Source: Franconibacter helveticus LMG 23732 (GTDB taxonomy: Bacteria; Pseudomonadota; Gammaproteobacteria; Enterobacterales; Enterobacteriaceae). From it: a stretch of 64,000 nt of DNA. Location: contig NZ_AWFX01000042.1 in assembly GCF_000463115.2 (NCBI RefSeq), forward strand, positions 195,974-259,973. The letters run 5' to 3'. Positions 37,529 through 47,465 of this stretch are shown here, piece by piece. The position numbers and the translations under genes were made by a program. The notes under the pieces are model-generated. The model had not been told where the DNA came from and made no database searches. It saw only the letters and a list, made by a program, of their open reading frames with translations. Every line of letters starts with the position of its first letter. Within the stretch, counting starts at the first letter, position 1.

Positions 37529-40519
37529 TCAGAACTGATATTTTATACCCAGCGATCCGCCCGTTTCGCTGTACTTATGCTGCCCGACCTTATGCCCCAC
37601 ATTCGCCCATAACGCCAGTTGCCCGGTAATCTGCCCCTCGGCGCCAACCCGCGCTTCAACACTGTTTTTGCTGCAGATCATGGTGTTGTTTTCACCGTTC
37701 ATCGTCACGCCAAAGGCGCGGGTGTTGTGCACCCAGTTCGTTTCGATATAGGGGCGGAAAGCGTCAGGCATGCCGTTTGCGGTATTGCCTTTCATCCAGG
37801 CGCGAACCCCTAACTGAGACATCACGTTGCCATCGCCGGTACTGCTTACGCGGGTTCCTTGTTCTTCTTTCAGGGAGTCCGCTTTCACATTCATCATCAC
37901 CACCTGGCCGCGAGGCTCCAGCCAGTAGCTAAATTTTTCCGAAGCGCCGACAGGCAGCGAATAACCTGCCTCCAGCGAGGCGGTGACGCCGCGTGATTTA
38001 TAGGACTCGGCGCGCATCTGATGCCCGGAGACGTCGTTGTCAAACCAGTTGTATAAAATCCAGCTGTCGACCCAGGCGCCTGTACGCGTCGCGTCGTTGG
38101 CGAACCATGTTGCGTAAAGACCGGCGCTGTAACCCTTCACTTCGCCACGGGAGGTATAGTTTGTGATTTCTGAGCGGGTCTTACTCTTGTTATTACCGTA
38201 GCCCGCCATGACGCCCAGACGCAGGCTATCGGTATCCGTTGTGCTCCAGCGCGCAACGTCGCCGCCCAGCTGCACCGTGTAGCTGTTGCTGCGGCTGATC
38301 AGCTGACCGCCAGCTTCTTCAAAGCGATGATGGGTGCCGGAATGACGCATCCACATCGTTGTGCTGTGGCGTTCGCCGGTTACGGCATCGATATAATCAT
38401 GCTCTCCCTGGCGATCGTGCAGACGCGTAGAGAAGAGGGTGTTGGCTGCTGCGATGTTGGCGATATAGCTGCCGCTTTCCGGCCGGTAGACCCGGGCGTA
38501 ATCACTCCTGCCTGTGATCGCATTTCCGCCTGCGCTGCCGTTACCGTTATTCGTTTCGCCGCCACTGACGTTTTCTTGCACGGGTTCGTCAGCCGTATTG
38601 CCTGGCGTTGGCGCTTCACTGGCGCTGTTTGATTCATTGCCGCCGTTGACGGCTTGCTCATCTGAACCATTCGCTGAATCGCCTGGCGTATCGCTATTGC
38701 CGTTACCGTTCGAATTATCATCGGTTTGCGTTTCGGATGCTGGCGGATCGGTAACGTCGGTTCCCGTTCCCACATCCTCCACGTTGTTGCTCAGGTACCA
38801 GTTTTTATCTTTTTGCACCAGCGCATAGTCATACAGCCCTATGCCGATACGTCTGTCCGTCGAGAATTGCCCCTCTGACGAACCGGCCACCGTAATTAAT
38901 TCGATTCCCCTGTCGGTATGGGCGCCGTGACCATAAATATTATTAAAGTGAATAATTGTGCTGCCGCTGGTGTCGCCTTTCACAATCATCCGATCTGCCG
39001 GAGAATCGTTGTCGGCGTTTAAAGTGACATTCATGACCAGCGTGCCGCCATTGCCGCTGTAGTTGCCTTCCACCGTCAGCGTTTTAAAGGCAGTTCCGGA
39101 ATCATTTAAAAAGTTAATTTTCCCGTTATTCAACTCAAGGTTAGAGAGGGTGGAGTTGCCGGTCATATCCCAGAGCGTGCCCGTACCGTTTAATGAAAGA
39201 TCGACGGTGCCGTTATTCGCGGTAGAGATGGTGCTGTAGAGATACGAGTTGTCAGACGAGCGTAAGCGGATAGCGCCATTGTCAGAAATAATATTACCCC
39301 ACGCCGTTACCTTGCGATCTGTCATGGTTATCTGCCCACTTTCCCGCGCAAGGAAAGCCGTCGCGTTGTCGGCGTTACGCAAATCGCCCAACGTCACATC
39401 GCCTTCGAAATCAATCGTACTGTTCCCTTCAGCACCAACGTAGATAATCGAGGAGGGCTTTTCAGCGGTACTGTCAACGGCGGCTTTAAACGCGCCGTTA
39501 ACCACAATGCGTGAAGCGGTGTCGGCGGAATTATTCTGCGCAGTCAGGAAACGATCGGTGTCGTCAACGCGGCTGTCAGCATAAAGCGTTAACCAGCTAT
39601 CACTCAGGTTAATCCGGGCGCCATCATCAGCAACAATGCCATTCGCGCCGTAGAGGCTATTCTGATAGCGATATAACGTGATGGCGGTTCCGCCCTGTAA
39701 ATCAATATTTGCCAGGCTGCCGCTTGCCGAAACAGCGTTTAATGCGCCATTACCTGAAACGGTCAGATCCGTGTAATCGCTGGCGCGTATTATGCCATTA
39801 TTCGCAACCAGGCCACTGATTGACGCATTTACTCCTTCGCTATCCACCACGATTGATGATTCATTCATGGAGATAGTTTGATTATTCGCCTCAATACCTG
39901 TCGCGTTATTATTTGAGGAAACATTAAGGCCAAGATCTTCAAGCTGTATATTGCTAGCCTGGCCTGCATGGCATTCCGCGGTTGCGTTGCAGTTTGCCGA
40001 TATGCCGACGACATCGCCTGTAAAATTGTTAAGCGTAAGCTGGGTTTTCCCGGACAAATCAATAAACTTTCCCCCCGTGTTCTCTGCTGGCGCGATAGTA
40101 TTGATGCCGAACATTTTAGCCATTACGCCGTCATAGCCGCTATCAAGCCCGATTATCGCCAGATCCTTACCGCTAACCGCGCCACCTCCTTCAGCGTTGA
40201 TGATGTTCGCGCTGTTGTTGGCAGTTATTATTGAGCCCATCCCAAGATCAATCCCAGGCCCTTGCGTATAGATAATGTATTTTGCGAGTTGAGAGGAAAT
40301 ATCGCTGCTGTCAATATTCAAACCACCCTTAACAATGATATTGCCATCGTTGGTTTTAATGGTGGATGCAGGGGAGTAGGTAGGTGAATTAAAAGACCAT
40401 ATAGCCGATACTTTTTCGCTTTCTGAAATCTCCAGGTCAGCAGCAAACACTGATACCGGCAATAAGGCGCAGGAAATATGTATCGCGAGGCTCTTTCTTC
40501 TTAATATGTCTCTGCTCAT
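37529..40519 (-). CDS. Autotransporter (type Va) with acidic linker
   Basis: 996 aa. Signal peptide ends SVFA-A (about 26). A beta-helix-type passenger (about 27-575) is rich in short repeats with Asn/Asp/Gly/Ser, e.g. NNGIIRASDYTDLTVSGNGAL and GTVDLSLNGTGTLWDMTGNS. A low-complexity linker of Asn/Gly/Ser/Glu/Asp (about 580-670) follows, then a translocator barrel of about 300 residues that ends in the aromatic terminus GIKYQF. It would be secreted through the Bam pathway and shown on the surface; the passenger resembles adhesin-type pertactin repeats. No protease triad is seen. Host or surface target unknown. Confidence 0.85.
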   Translation of the reverse strand: MSRDILRRKSLAIHISCALLPVSVFAADLEISESEKVSAIWSFNSPTYSPASTIKTNDGNIIVKGGLNIDSSDISSQLAKYIIYTQGPGIDLGMGSIITANNSANIINAEGGGAVSGKDLAIIGLDSGYDGVMAKMFGINTIAPAENTGGKFIDLSGKTQLTLNNFTGDVVGISANCNATAECHAGQASNIQLEDLGLNVSSNNNATGIEANNQTISMNESSIVVDSEGVNASISGLVANNGIIRASDYTDLTVSGNGALNAVSASGSLANIDLQGGTAITLYRYQNSLYGANGIVADDGARINLSDSWLTLYADSRVDDTDRFLTAQNNSADTASRIVVNGAFKAAVDSTAEKPSSIIYVGAEGNSTIDFEGDVTLGDLRNADNATAFLARESGQITMTDRKVTAWGNIISDNGAIRLRSSDNSYLYSTISTANNGTVDLSLNGTGTLWDMTGNSTLSNLELNNGKINFLNDSGTAFKTLTVEGNYSGNGGTLVMNVTLNADNDSPADRMIVKGDTSGSTIIHFNNIYGHGAHTDRGIELITVAGSSEGQFSTDRRIGIGLYDYALVQKDKNWYLSNNVEDVGTGTDVTDPPASETQTDDNSNGNGNSDTPGDSANGSDEQAVNGGNESNSASEAPTPGNTADEPVQENVSGGETNNGNGSAGGNAITGRSDYARVYRPESGSYIANIAAANTLFSTRLHDRQGEHDYIDAVTGERHSTTMWMRHSGTHHRFEEAGGQLISRSNSYTVQLGGDVARWSTTDTDSLRLGVMAGYGNNKSKTRSEITNYTSRGEVKGYSAGLYATWFANDATRTGAWVDSWILYNWFDNDVSGHQMRAESYKSRGVTASLEAGYSLPVGASEKFSYWLEPRGQVVMMNVKADSLKEEQGTRVSSTGDGNVMSQLGVRAWMKGNTANGMPDAFRPYIETNWVHNTRAFGVTMNGENNTMICSKNSVEARVGAEGQITGQLALWANVGHKVGQHKYSETGGSLGIKYQF

Positions 40520-41250
40520 TAACTTTATCCATATTTATTATAGCGATGCCGCTCCGAGGGTGAGATCCCCCTTTATTAAGCATCAGGTTTGATATTTTTA
40601 TCCGATTGAAACAGGAGGTGAAACGGTGCCTCAATTTAAACGGCAGGTAGTCTTATTTAATTAATTCATTAATTTGTTTGCTGGTGGTTTTACTCCTCGC
40701 TAACGGAAAGTAATTATCTATAACCTTATAGTCAATGTGGATTAGCGCAAGTTTGACCGGCAATAAAGCGTGCTTTTTAAGAATTATCCTGGTTCATTTA
40801 AATTCGAAAAATAACAGGTAAACAGATTAAAAATTTGATTATCACTTGAAAGATAGCGAGTGCATCTAACATGTCGCGTTTAAACAGATGCATTACGCTA
40901 AAAAGCCATACTTTTTTAGTAGCGAAAAAATAGTTTCTTTTAGCAGGCCGGAAGCGAGGCAAATCGTTCAAATTAAACAGCAGCTTAAGCACTGGCCTCA
41001 CTGTCAGGCTGCGTTTTTCTGCTCGCCTGGCATCGTCCGCCAGTTGCAACGTATGAGCTAAGCGAGGCGGCTTTCAGAACGAATCGATAAAATTATCTCA
41101 GCAGCCAGCGATACCACCAAACAGGGAAGGCGTGTTTGAAGCGAGAATAGGGGGCAGCAAGCGCAGGGATCTTCAATCACATCCCGGAGATTGCCTGTTT
41201 TCAGTGATGTGTAATAATGGGGCAGATTACAACGGCTATAAAGGGACGTT
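40520..41250. other. AT-rich intergenic region upstream of the autotransporter
   Basis: About 730 nt with no gene supported on either strand. Its AT content is much higher than the genome around it, as often seen at surface-protein islands. It should hold the promoter of the autotransporter (leftwards). A candidate TAATAA -10 element at 41211-41216 precedes the small frame at 41251. No insertion-sequence ends were recognised. Confidence 0.45.
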
Positions 41251-41442
41251 ATGCTTTCCAGATTGAAACCGCTGTATATCGATGCTGATTTACTCTCACC
41301 TGACGAATTTCCCCGGATAGTAAGCCCTTCCAGCGCCTGTCATACGGGAGGGGGGATAGCGTCTTCATCCAGGATGGAATATGAGCAAGCTTATAATGGT
41401 GCTGCAATTAGTATTGACTATATTCATGATGCAGGGGTGTAA
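41251..41442 (+). CDS. Short frame upstream of the ankyrin lipoprotein, possible gene remnant
   Basis: 63 codons with a fair ribosome site (AAGGGA, 6 nt before the ATG). The product has no recognised domain, signal or membrane segment. It overlaps the start of the ankyrin lipoprotein gene by 62 nt, a larger overlap than normal coupled genes show, so it may be the remaining end of a degraded upstream gene or chance. Reported with low confidence. Confidence 0.2.
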   Translation: MLSRLKPLYIDADLLSPDEFPRIVSPSSACHTGGGIASSSRMEYEQAYNGAAISIDYIHDAGV

Positions 41443-42112
41443 AAAGAACATGTCATATGAACCGCAGGATTTTTTTGACGGCAAACAGCTGGAAATTGCT
41501 CAACTGATTTATGACGGCAATGAAGTGAAGCTCAAAGAGAGACTGTCATCAGTCAACACAGAAGAACTGAATCACCCTGCGAAAGAGGAAATGACGCTAC
41601 TTTTCTGGTCAGTGCTGAGTTCAGCCTATGATAATGCCACCCCGGAAAGGCTCAAAATAATAACGGACCTGGTTAAAGCAGGTGCAGACCCTTTACAACC
41701 AAGAACGGAAGGCGGGAGCAGTCCTGCTGAGTTTGTCCTCCAGGGAGACAAAGGCGTCTGGATAAAAGCGATGCTGGATGGAGGGCTATCTCCAGATGCC
41801 AGAGATAGAACCTTTAAGAAGCCCATCGTATTTGAAACGTTAAAAGCAAAAAATACTGACACTTTGAAGGTCATGCTTGAGTACGGAGCAGATATCAACG
41901 CAAGGGGGGCAATGGATCGCACTCTGTTAATTAACGCTCTGTATACAAGTAAAATCGACCACATTGAACTGTTATTAGAAAAAGGCGCCGATCCGCAGCT
42001 TAGCGATGCATTCAATGAAAACTTTGTCTTTTTGATAAACAAAGAAATATCGCAAAAAGATAGCAATAATGAATATGTAAAAAGGTTGATAAAAATCCGC
42101 GACAGCCTGTAA
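41381..42112 (+). CDS. Ankyrin-repeat lipoprotein
   Basis: 243 aa. Type II signal peptide with lipobox MQGC (Cys20). Ankyrin-like repeats cover about 85-215: LKIITDLVKAGADPLQPRTE, IKAMLDGGLSPDARD, LKVMLEYGADINARG, IELLLEKGADPQLSD. Lipid-anchored ankyrin proteins of this size are often immunity proteins beside type VI secretion lipase or amidase effectors. Here no effector is adjacent; upstream is AT-rich DNA with a 63-codon remnant-like frame. Codon use and AT content (Lys/Asn/Ile-rich) are unlike the flanking genes, suggesting acquisition. Function as an orphan immunity protein is inference. Confidence 0.7.
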   Translation: MSKLIMVLQLVLTIFMMQGCKKNMSYEPQDFFDGKQLEIAQLIYDGNEVKLKERLSSVNTEELNHPAKEEMTLLFWSVLSSAYDNATPERLKIITDLVKAGADPLQPRTEGGSSPAEFVLQGDKGVWIKAMLDGGLSPDARDRTFKKPIVFETLKAKNTDTLKVMLEYGADINARGAMDRTLLINALYTSKIDHIELLLEKGADPQLSDAFNENFVFLINKEISQKDSNNEYVKRLIKIRDSL

Positions 42113-42710
42113 CCGGAGGCAGCAAAACGGTGCGCGGGAGTGTAGCGTTTGCCGGCAGGCTAAATCAGTTTGTTGGCAGCCATCATGTCGTATAGCCAGA
42201 AGAGGGGTCTGGCTATAACCGTCGAAAGGTTCCTGCAACGCTGATTCAAAGCTAATAAAACCGTTGGATGATTTCAGCGCCCATAAAGCTATAAGCCATT
42301 GATATAGAGCAGGTAACGTAGGTGTGTGTTCATGCTTATCCAATTTAACATAATATACATTATGCGTACCAACGGCATTCAGGGCAGAATCCAGCGTTCT
42401 GGCCTGAGACAATCTGCGCTTGTGTAAAATGCCAGTTATGTCGATCAGCCTGCTGGCGTCTGGTTTACTGACGCATCCTGCTTGCCCGGTTAGCCAGGCC
42501 CCTGAAGCACGGCTTTGGCCATTCCCGGCTTTGGTCATTCCCGGCGCTGACCATTCCGTTCAGTTTGCGGCAAATCGCCTTCGGCTCTTTTGACTGCTCG
42601 CTTCTTTCACGCAACTCGCAACTGCCCATCTGTTTCACGCGCATACGTCAAAGCGAGCTGTTCAGGTTGCTCATCATCAACACCCCGGCTCACATTGCCC
42701 TAAAGCGACT
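42113..42710. other. Gene-free region with three 16-bp tandem repeats
   Basis: About 600 nt. A leftward open frame (42538 down to 41975) overlaps the lipoprotein gene and has no clear family; the stretch YYVKLDKHEHTPTLPALYQW weakly recalls the C-terminus of a LysR-type regulator and could be a remnant. At 42511-42558 stand three near-identical 16-bp units (GGCTTTGGCCATTCCC, GGCTTTGGTCATTCCC, GGCGCTGACCATTCCG). Confidence 0.4.
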
Positions 42711-44045
42711 TTACAGATCGGTGAAATACTCAATCACGTCTCTTACTTTTTTCAGCCCCGTTTCCAGGTTAGCCATACTGACGGAGCCCAGCGCCAGGCG
42801 AATGGCGTGCGGAATATAAAGCGATGTGCAAAACGGTTCGGCTGTGGAAACGGAAATGCGCTCTTTCAGCAGCGCGCTCACCACGCTCTCTGCGCGAATG
42901 TTTTCATCAAGCGCAATCCAGCCAAAGTAAGCATTCGGGTGCGCCTGCCAGCCTGCGCCATGAAATACTTCACGCGCCAGAGCCTGTCGGTTTTGCGCAT
43001 CCACCCTTTTTAACGCTTCAAGCGTTAACACCGTACCGTCCTGTAGCCAGCTGCAAACCAGCGATGTCAGGATGGCGGGCGTGTTCCATGTCGTCGCGCG
43101 AATAGCGCGTTCTGTCTGCGCTCTTTTTTTGCGCGGCGAGACCACCATGCCAACCCGCAGCCCGGCAGCAATATTTTTCGAGAAGCCCGAGACATAGACC
43201 GTATGCTCAGGCGCATAGTGCCTCAGCGGTTTTGGCGCGTGCTCAACAAGCCAGGCATAAGCGGCATCTTCTATGATCAGCAATTCGTACCGCCGGGCTA
43301 TCTCCGCAAGCCTTCTGCGCCATGCCTCGTTCATCACCCGGCCCATCGGATTATGCAGCGTCGGCATGGTATATACCGCCTTTACCCGGCGTAACCGACA
43401 GCGCTTTTCCAGCACGTCCAGGTCCATCGCTGCGGCAGATTCCGGAATAGCCAGTAGTTCAAGGTGCATCTGCTGCGCCAGAACTTTAAAGCCGGGATAC
43501 GTTAACGCATCCACCGCGATAACATCGCCAGGCTGTAACAAACCCATAAGCGTAACGGCAAGACCATGCTGCGCGCCGTTGACAATCAACACCTCTTCTT
43601 CGTCGCACGCCACGCCTTTGCCATTGAGGTAAGCGGCAAAAGCCTGACGATCGGCCGTTCTGCCGGCGTGCGGCTGGTAGCGCAGCAGCGATTCGATATC
43701 GCCAGTAGTCGCCAGTTGCTTGAGGCCGTTTCTCAGCAGTTCCGCCTGTTCGGGCAATGCCGGATAGTTAAAATTGAGATCGAGCACATCCGAGGCGACA
43801 GCATGTTGATCGACCCCTATACCGGCGGGCAGCGCCCATTCGCGGACAAACGTACCCCGCCCCGTTTCGCCGCTGACCAGCCCCATGGCTTCCAACTCGG
43901 CATAAACCCGCGTCGCGGTGGCGAGCGAAATGCCGTGCCGCGCCGCAAGCTCACGGTGCGTTGGCAACCGGCTACCTGGCGCCAGCTCACTGGCGCGGAT
44001 CGCCCGGGCCAGTTCATCAACCACGGTTTTATAGCGTGCTTTCAT
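42711..44045 (-). CDS. MocR/PdxR-type regulator with aminotransferase domain
   Basis: 444 aa. An N-terminal GntR winged helix (about 1-65: SRLPTHRELAARHGISLATATRVYAELEAMGLV) is fused to a fold-type I aminotransferase-like domain (about 90-440). NGAQHGLAVTLMGLLQPGD, YTMPTLHNPMGR and the PLP-lysine motif VSGFSKNIAAGLRVG (Lys in SGFSK) are visible. Such proteins sense an amino acid or pyridoxal phosphate and control a neighbouring gene. The divergent gene encodes an EamA-family transporter, the likely target. ATG at 44045 is preferred; the longer frame would cover the whole 84-nt control region. Confidence 0.85.
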   Translation of the reverse strand: MKARYKTVVDELARAIRASELAPGSRLPTHRELAARHGISLATATRVYAELEAMGLVSGETGRGTFVREWALPAGIGVDQHAVASDVLDLNFNYPALPEQAELLRNGLKQLATTGDIESLLRYQPHAGRTADRQAFAAYLNGKGVACDEEEVLIVNGAQHGLAVTLMGLLQPGDVIAVDALTYPGFKVLAQQMHLELLAIPESAAAMDLDVLEKRCRLRRVKAVYTMPTLHNPMGRVMNEAWRRRLAEIARRYELLIIEDAAYAWLVEHAPKPLRHYAPEHTVYVSGFSKNIAAGLRVGMVVSPRKKRAQTERAIRATTWNTPAILTSLVCSWLQDGTVLTLEALKRVDAQNRQALAREVFHGAGWQAHPNAYFGWIALDENIRAESVVSALLKERISVSTAEPFCTSLYIPHAIRLALGSVSMANLETGLKKVRDVIEYFTDL

Positions 44046-44129
44046 CGCTGTATCTATGACAATAATTTGATTGTCCTGAATGTGCGTCTTAAGGTTTGGC
44101 TCGTCAATCATTCTGTTAAGGTTCAGTTT

Positions 44130-45001
44130 ATGCAACGTTCTAAAACTGTTGTCAGCGGCTGGGTAAATGGGTTTGCTGGCGTCGTGATTTTTAGCGGTTC
44201 GCTTCCGGCAACCCGTATTGCGGTGATGAATTTCGATCCGTTTTTTCTGACCGTAGCCCGGGCTTCGATCGCGGGCATGCTGGCGCTGGCTTTCATTACG
44301 CTGCTTAAGAGCACGCGGCCACAGAAGAATCAGTTATTTTCGCTTGGTATTGTCGCCTTCGGCGTGGTGGTGGGCTTTCCGCTGCTGACCGCCCTCGCCC
44401 TTCGTCATATAACCTCTGCGCATTCCATTGTTTTTCTGGGCCTTTTGCCCTTATCAACGGCGCTGTTCGGCGTGCTGCGGGCGGGCGAAAAACCGCGGGC
44501 GCTGTTCTGGCTTTTTTCTTTTGCCGGTAGCCTGCTGGTTATGGGCTTTGCGCTGGCGAAGGGGTTCTCGCAGCTCAACAGTGGCGACCTTTATATGCTG
44601 GCGGCTATTCTCGTTTGCGGCCTGGGTTATGCTGAAGGCGCCCGGCTGACTCGCACCCTTGGCGGCTGGCAAACCATCAGCTGGGCCTTGCTTTTAGCTT
44701 TGCCGCTCATGCTCTCGCTTGCGCTGTTTACCCGGCCCGCCAGTTTCGCCGCCGTCAGCCTCTCTGCGTGGCTTGCCCTGGGCTACGTCGCCCTGTTCAG
44801 CATGCTGATTGGGTTATCTTCTGGTACAAAGGGCTGGCCCAGGGCGGTATTGCCGCCGTGGGTCAATTACAACTGCTGCAACCCCTTTTCGGCCTGTGGA
44901 TTTCCGCTGCGTTGCTGGGTGAGCACGTCAGCGCAAACATGGTTGCGGTGACGCTTGGCGTAATGCTTTGCGTGGTTTTTTCACGCCGGTTCGCCCGCTG
45001 A
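44130..45001 (+). pseudogene. EamA/DMT-family transporter, frameshifted
   Basis: Ten-helix drug/metabolite transporter of the EamA type (two EamA repeats), split between two frames. The first frame runs to about 44813 (ending GYVALFSMLIG); the rest continues in the -1 register as FWYKGLAQGGIAAVGQLQLLQPLFGLWI and ends at 45001. Adding one T in GGGTTATC (GGGTTTATC) at about 44813-44817 restores MLIGFIFWYKGL and a 290-aa protein. The lesion is a one-base loss in a T-run, so a sequencing or assembly slip is as likely as a true mutation. It is divergent from the MocR gene, which probably regulates it. Confidence 0.8.
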
Positions 45002-45541
45002 TTAAAAGCGCCCTTTGCCTTCGCGTAAAAAAGCCTGCTCGTCTTCACTGCTCTGACGCGCCAGATCCTGGTTGCGATGGGGATAACGGCCAAAACGGTC
45101 TATCACTGCTTTGTGTCTGTATGCCGAGTCAGTGAAGCCGGGTTCGCCCAGCGCTTCGAAGTGCTTTATCCCCTGGTTGTGAATAACCGGCGATTCAGAG
45201 TGCATCCATGGCATCAGGCTGAAGGCTTTCTCTTTGGTGTTAAGTCGCGTCCAGTCTGGTTGTTGCAGGATTTCCTGCGACAAAACCAGCGCCATGCCAT
45301 CCTGCGCATAAGCCAGCGCGCTTTCGCGGTGCAGATTACGCGAAAACTGGTCGAGCACGATTATCTCAGCCAGCCGCCCTTTGCTGTTTTCGCGCCAGTG
45401 AAAAAGCTCGCCGCAACGGGCCGCCTCCCACGTTGTGCTGAAAGTTTGGCGGATCTGCTTATCAAGCGCGTCATCCCTTTTGAACCACTTTGATTCCGGT
45501 ATTTGTTCAAACCAAAAGTCGAGCACCGCGTCGTAATGCAT
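45002..45541 (-). CDS. DUF924 family protein
   Basis: 179 aa, cytoplasmic. It has the family layout: an N-terminal VLDFWFEQIPESKWFKRDDALDKQIRQTF, a central AEIIVLDQFSRNLHRESALAYAQDGMAL and a C-terminal FGRYPHRN. Conserved His and Asp/Arg clusters suggest an enzyme, but no reaction is established. ATG at 45541 has AGGTG 8 nt upstream; a GTG four codons earlier is the alternative. It ends directly against the convergent transporter gene. Confidence 0.85.
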   Translation of the reverse strand: MHYDAVLDFWFEQIPESKWFKRDDALDKQIRQTFSTTWEAARCGELFHWRENSKGRLAEIIVLDQFSRNLHRESALAYAQDGMALVLSQEILQQPDWTRLNTKEKAFSLMPWMHSESPVIHNQGIKHFEALGEPGFTDSAYRHKAVIDRFGRYPHRNQDLARQSSEDEQAFLREGKGRF

Positions 45542-45725
45542 GGTCAGTCGCACCTGTTTTCAATGAATTAAAGAGAACTCATTACTTATATGTATCGATT
45601 TTATGTCGATTGCCATGGCGTTGTGCAATACCATAGGCGGACGTGGTGTAACGAGTGCGATCACAGCCCGGACAGTTACGTGCAGGCGGTGTCAGCGCAG
45701 TAAAAAATAAAACTGAGTAAGCCAA

Positions 45726-47423
45726 ATGGATATGAAGCAGAAAAAAAATCGCTCCCTGTATATTCCCTATGCCGGCCCGGTGTTACTGGAGTTCCCCCGT
45801 CTGAACAAGGGCAGCGCCTTTAGTATGGAAGAGCGCGCCAACTTTAACCTTATCGGATTGCTGCCAGAAGTTGTGGAAACCATCGATGAGCAAGCGGAAC
45901 GCGCATGGCGGCAATATCAGGAGTTCAAAACCGATATTGATAAGCACATCTACCTGCGCAACATTCAGGACACCAACGAAACGCTCTTCTATCGCCTGGT
46001 AGAAAACCACTTAGACGAAATGATGCCGGTCATCTATACCCCGACGGTAGGTCTGGCCTGTGAGCGCTTCTCGGAAATCTACCGCCGCGCGCGCGGGGTT
46101 TTTATCTCCTGGCCGAACCGCCAGTATATGGACGACATTCTGCAAAATGTGCCGAACCACAATATCAAGGTTATCGTGGTGACCGACGGCGAGCGCATTC
46201 TGGGTCTGGGCGATCAGGGTATCGGCGGCATGGGCATTCCTATCGGCAAACTCTCGCTCTACACCGCCTGCGGCGGCATCAGCCCGGCCTATACGCTGCC
46301 AGTGGTGCTGGATGTTGGCACCAATAACCAGCAACTGCTCAATGACCCGCTCTATATGGGCTGGCGCCACCCGCGTATTACCGATGAAGAGTATTACGCG
46401 TTTGTGGATGAGTTTATCCAGGCAGTGAAGCACCGCTGGCCGAACGTGCTGCTGCAATTTGAAGACTTCGCCCAGAAGAACGCCACGCCGCTGCTCCAGC
46501 GTTACCGCAATGAAATCTGCTCCTTTAACGACGACATACAGGGCACCGCCGCTGTCACCGTCGGGACGCTGATTGCCGCCAGCCGCGCCGCGGGCAGCCA
46601 GCTCAGCGAGCAAAAAATTGTCTTTTTAGGCGCAGGCTCCGCTGGCTGCGGCATTGCCGAACAGATAATCGCGCAGACCCAGCGCGAAGGGCTGACCGAA
46701 GCGCAGGCGCGCCAGAAAGTCTTTATGGTCGACCGCTTCGGCCTGCTGACGGATAACATGCCGAACCTGCTGCCGTTCCAGACCAAACTCGTGCAGAAAC
46801 GTGAAAATCTGCAAGGCTGGCAGACCGAAAGCGACGCGATCTCCCTGCTTGATGTGGTGCGCAACGTTAAGCCCGATATCCTTATCGGCGTTTCAGGGCA
46901 AACGGGCCTCTTTACTGAAGAGATTATTCGCGAGATGCATAAACACTGCCCTCGCCCGATCGTGATGCCGCTTTCCAACCCCACTTCCCGTGTGGAAGCT
47001 ACGCCTCACGACATCATCCACTGGACCGACGGCAATGCGCTGGTGGCGACCGGCAGCCCGTTCGCGCCTGTGGTGTGGAAAGATAAAACCTTCCCCATCG
47101 CGCAGTGCAACAACGCCTATATTTTCCCGGGCATTGGTCTTGGGGTGATCGCTTCCGGCGCGTCGCGCATTACGGACGAAATGCTGATGGCGGCGAGCGA
47201 AACCCTGGCGCAGCATTCGCCGCTGGTGAATACCGGTTACGGTCTGGTACTGCCGCCCCTGTCGGAGATCCAGAATGTTTCGCGCGCCATCGCGTTTGCC
47301 GTAGGCAAAATGGCGCAGGAGCAAGGCGTGGCGGTGGAAGTGTCCGCCGAGGCGCTCGAACAGGCCATTGAAGACAATTTCTGGCTGCCGGAATACCGCA
47401 ACTACCGCCGCACGTCTATCTGA
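45726..47423 (+). CDS. maeA: NAD-dependent malic enzyme MaeA
   Basis: 565 aa, the same length as E. coli MaeA (SfcA). It oxidatively decarboxylates malate to pyruvate. Motifs: [12 protein letters not shown] with the catalytic Tyr, [17 protein letters not shown], metal-binding Glu/Asp in [22 protein letters not shown], the dinucleotide fold [13 protein letters not shown] and [14 protein letters not shown]. Cytoplasmic. Stands alone, with its own terminator, near osmC as in E. coli. Confidence 0.95.
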   Translation: MDMKQKKNRSLYIPYAGPVLLEFPRLNKGSAFSMEERANFNLIGLLPEVVETIDEQAERAWRQYQEFKTDIDKHIYLRNIQDTNETLFYRLVENHLDEMMPVIYTPTVGLACERFSEIYRRARGVFISWPNRQYMDDILQNVPNHNIKVIVVTDGERILGLGDQGIGGMGIPIGKLSLYTACGGISPAYTLPVVLDVGTNNQQLLNDPLYMGWRHPRITDEEYYAFVDEFIQAVKHRWPNVLLQFEDFAQKNATPLLQRYRNEICSFNDDIQGTAAVTVGTLIAASRAAGSQLSEQKIVFLGAGSAGCGIAEQIIAQTQREGLTEAQARQKVFMVDRFGLLTDNMPNLLPFQTKLVQKRENLQGWQTESDAISLLDVVRNVKPDILIGVSGQTGLFTEEIIREMHKHCPRPIVMPLSNPTSRVEATPHDIIHWTDGNALVATGSPFAPVVWKDKTFPIAQCNNAYIFPGIGLGVIASGASRITDEMLMAASETLAQHSPLVNTGYGLVLPPLSEIQNVSRAIAFAVGKMAQEQGVAVEVSAEALEQAIEDNFWLPEYRNYRRTSI

Positions 47424-47433
47424 CCACGGCATA

Positions 47434-47463
47434 AAAAAGCCTCGCGTGTTGGCGAGGCTTTTT
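47434..47463. terminator. Bidirectional terminator after maeA
   Basis: A perfect 12-bp stem AAAAAGCCTCGC/GCGAGGCTTTTT with a 6-nt loop. Runs of A and T on both sides allow use by maeA (right) and the VF530 gene (left). Confidence 0.85.
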
Positions 47464-47465
47464 CT

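Noticed and set aside
43566..44129. N-terminal extension of the EamA gene
   Set aside because: It would run through the MocR gene on the other strand; the ATG at 44130 begins the first transporter helix.
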